23,040 bases of DNA from Firmicutes bacterium AF25-13AC (GTDB taxonomy: Bacteria > Bacillota > Clostridia > Lachnospirales > Lachnospiraceae), in contig QUFP01000050.1 in NCBI GenBank assembly GCA_003478935.1, positions 1 through 23,040 of the forward strand. The letters run 5' to 3'. Below, piece after piece: positions 22,520 to 23,040 of this stretch. The notes beneath the pieces were generated by a model. That model was not told where the DNA came from. It ran no database searches and saw nothing but the letters and a program-made list of their open reading frames with translations. Made by a program: the position numbers and the translations under genes. Within the stretch, counting starts at the first letter, position 1, and each line of letters begins with the position of its first letter.

Positions 22520-22536
22520 TACCTATAGAGTATTGT
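22516..22536. promoter_or_regulatory. LysR-type operator (T-N11-A; ATAC-N7-GTAT)
   Basis: ACAATAC (22516-22522) and GTATTGT (22530-22536) are perfect inverted arms around 7 bases. The core ATAC-N7-GTAT carries the T-N11-A of LysR-type sites and equals the dyad known for BenM/CatM. Its centre is about 66 bases before the predicted start of the divergent transcript (about 22592), the classical recognition-site position for a LysR activator. Confidence 0.72.
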
Positions 22537-22556
22537 TATACATTTATTATATGTAT

Positions 22557-22585
22557 TTCACATTTTCATTGCCGTGTGCTACTAT
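22557..22585 (+). promoter_or_regulatory. Divergent promoter opposite lysR
   Basis: -35 TTCACA (22557-22562), a 17-base spacer, and -10 TACTAT (22580-22585), with a TATAAA alternative one to three bases on. The modest -10 fits an activated promoter. The leader of about 90 bases contains a CCGGCCGG palindrome near 22607. Confidence 0.6.
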
Positions 22586-22680
22586 AAAACCATCAAAAAG
22601 AGATCCGGCCGGTCTCCAAAAAAGAACCAACTCATTACTTCACTAGTATAGAGTTAATGAAAGAAAGAGAGGTATTTATT

Positions 22681-22752
22681 ATGAAGAAGATTTTAGATAA
22701 GGTCAGCGAATTTTTTAAGGAATATTATGTAAGCTTTGGTGAGAGAATCTGA
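22681..22752 (+). CDS. 23-residue micro-ORF, possible small protein or leader peptide
   Basis: An ATG at 22681 with AGAGAGG 8 bases upstream opens a 23-codon frame ending in TGA. It begins MKKILDKVSEFFKEYY and ends VSFGERI. Hydrophobic residues (Ile, Leu, Val, Phe, Tyr) recur every three to four positions with Lys/Glu between them, so it could form an amphipathic helix. It lies in its own transcription unit: promoter at 22557, LysR-type operator at 22516-22536, terminator at 22789-22841. Options are a genuine small membrane-active or regulatory protein, a leader peptide, or the surviving head of a lost gene. I do not recognise a family. The good ribosome binding site and compact unit argue for translation, but there is no homology evidence here. 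Confidence 0.5.
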   Translation: MKKILDKVSEFFKEYYVSFGERI

Positions 22753-22788
22753 TGCGAACATATTGCGAAAATGATATAGAACATTTAT

Positions 22789-22841
22789 AGGGTGCCGCCT
22801 TTGAACACACTGCAAACTGGTTCAAGCGCGACACCCTTTTT
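22789..22841 (+). terminator. Terminator of the micro-ORF transcript
   Basis: A long imperfect stem: AGGGTG (22789-22794) with CACCCT (22832-22837), CGC with GCG, and TTGAAC (22801-22806) with GTTCAA (22820-22825), then a T run. It closes the transcript about 37 bases after the micro-ORF stop. Confidence 0.85.
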
Positions 22842-22893
22842 GTTAATCATTCGTTATCCGTTTTCTGTTACTTTATTTTCTTATTTTATTACT

Positions 22894-22906
22894 AAGCCAG
22901 GGGGAC
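22894..22906. repeat. Stranded left half of a terminator-type hairpin
   Basis: AAGCCAGGGGGAC is identical to the left arm of the terminator at 20624-20636, but its right arm is missing; AATAAAAAAGCC follows instead. The surrounding 22842-22980 is AT-rich with no ORF I can support. Confidence 0.5.
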
Positions 22907-22935
22907 AATAAAAAAGCCACCGCCCTGTGATATGA

Positions 22936-22975
22936 TATGCCCCCTGTCAAGTAGACAAGTTAAATATCTAAAATG
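22936..22975. other. Possible insertion-sequence end
   Basis: ATATGCCCCCTGTCAAGTAG followed by ACAAGTTAAATATC has the look of a transposable-element terminus (short TGTC/GACA dyad, abrupt change from AT-rich flank). A short hairpin follows and the window then ends. No transposase is visible, so this is only a pointer to what may lie to the right. Confidence 0.25.
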
Positions 22976-22986
22976 AGGTGCTGATG

Positions 22987-23018
22987 AACGACCGTACAAA
23001 ATGTGCGGTCGTTTTTCT
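22987..23018 (+). terminator. Intrinsic terminator or hairpin near the right edge
   Basis: AACGACCGTACA (22987-22998) pairs with TGTGCGGTCGTT (23002-23013), with one G-U, around an AAA loop, and TTTTT follows. No gene of this strand ends just before it. An ATG at 22984 with AGGTG upstream opens a frame through the hairpin to the window edge (MNDRTKCAVVF), which I do not call as a gene. Confidence 0.7.
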
Positions 23019-23040
23019 ATGCACACCATCTTTTTTTGTA

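Noticed and set aside
22984..23040. Partial ORF starting MNDRTKCAVVF at the right edge
   Set aside because: It is read straight through a terminator-like hairpin and is only 19 codons long before the edge; not enough to call a gene.

Overview
The window reads as chromosomal DNA of an anaerobic Firmicute, most likely a Lachnospiraceae-type Clostridium. The evidence is moderate-to-low GC, strong GGAGG-type ribosome binding sites, sigma-A promoters, a zinc-ribbon/Thr-rich membrane protein, a MalT-like LuxR regulator, a class I MetRS with a C-terminal tRNA-binding domain, and a thiamin salvage operon behind a TPP riboswitch. The genus cannot be fixed from the sequence. I see no rRNA, tRNA, CRISPR array or prophage.

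Layout. (1) 1-2019, minus strand: a zinc-ribbon membrane protein cut by the left edge, an orphan HPt phosphotransfer protein, and a CpsB/YwqE-type PHP tyrosine phosphatase, the last two with their own promoters. (2) 2163-3679, plus: an L-fucose/L-arabinose-isomerase-family gene broken by a one-base frameshift. (3) 3690-4110: a dense non-coding stretch with a multi-hairpin palindromic element, a promoter, a TPP riboswitch and its terminator. (4) 4151-8637, plus: thiM-thiE-thiD-cytX plus an ArAE-type membrane protein. These salvage thiazole and hydroxymethylpyrimidine (HMP); no de novo thiC or thiG is in view. (5) 8634-12293, minus: a large STAND/LuxR regulator, then a secreted acidic protein that is also frameshifted, behind a strong promoter and a perfect 16-bp palindrome. 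(6) 12400-16963: a two-gene heterodimeric ABC exporter (minus) divergent from an AraC-type regulator (plus). (7) 16999-20536: a membrane-anchored, apparently catalytically dead DUF885-like protein (minus) divergent from metG (plus). (8) 20538-20655: a second palindromic element and a bidirectional terminator. (9) 20750-22413, minus: a GNAT acetyltransferase translationally coupled to a LysR regulator. (10) 22490-22841: a LysR-type ATAC-N7-GTAT operator, divergent promoters, a 23-codon ORF with a good ribosome binding site, and a strong terminator. (11) 22842-23040: AT-rich DNA with a stranded half-terminator and a possible insertion-sequence end.

How the parts work together. The thi operon is a self-contained salvage module: CytX probably imports HMP, ThiD phosphorylates HMP, ThiM phosphorylates thiazole, ThiE joins them, and the riboswitch senses the TPP product. 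The AraC/ABC pair and the LysR/micro-ORF pair each look like a regulator facing its target across a shared promoter region. The observations most worth following are the LysR-controlled micro-transcript, the multi-hairpin palindromic elements at 3699 and 20538 that share an apical helix with compensatory bases, and the DUF885-like protein that has lost its metal-binding motif. Two independent one-base frameshifts may be genuine decay or assembly error.
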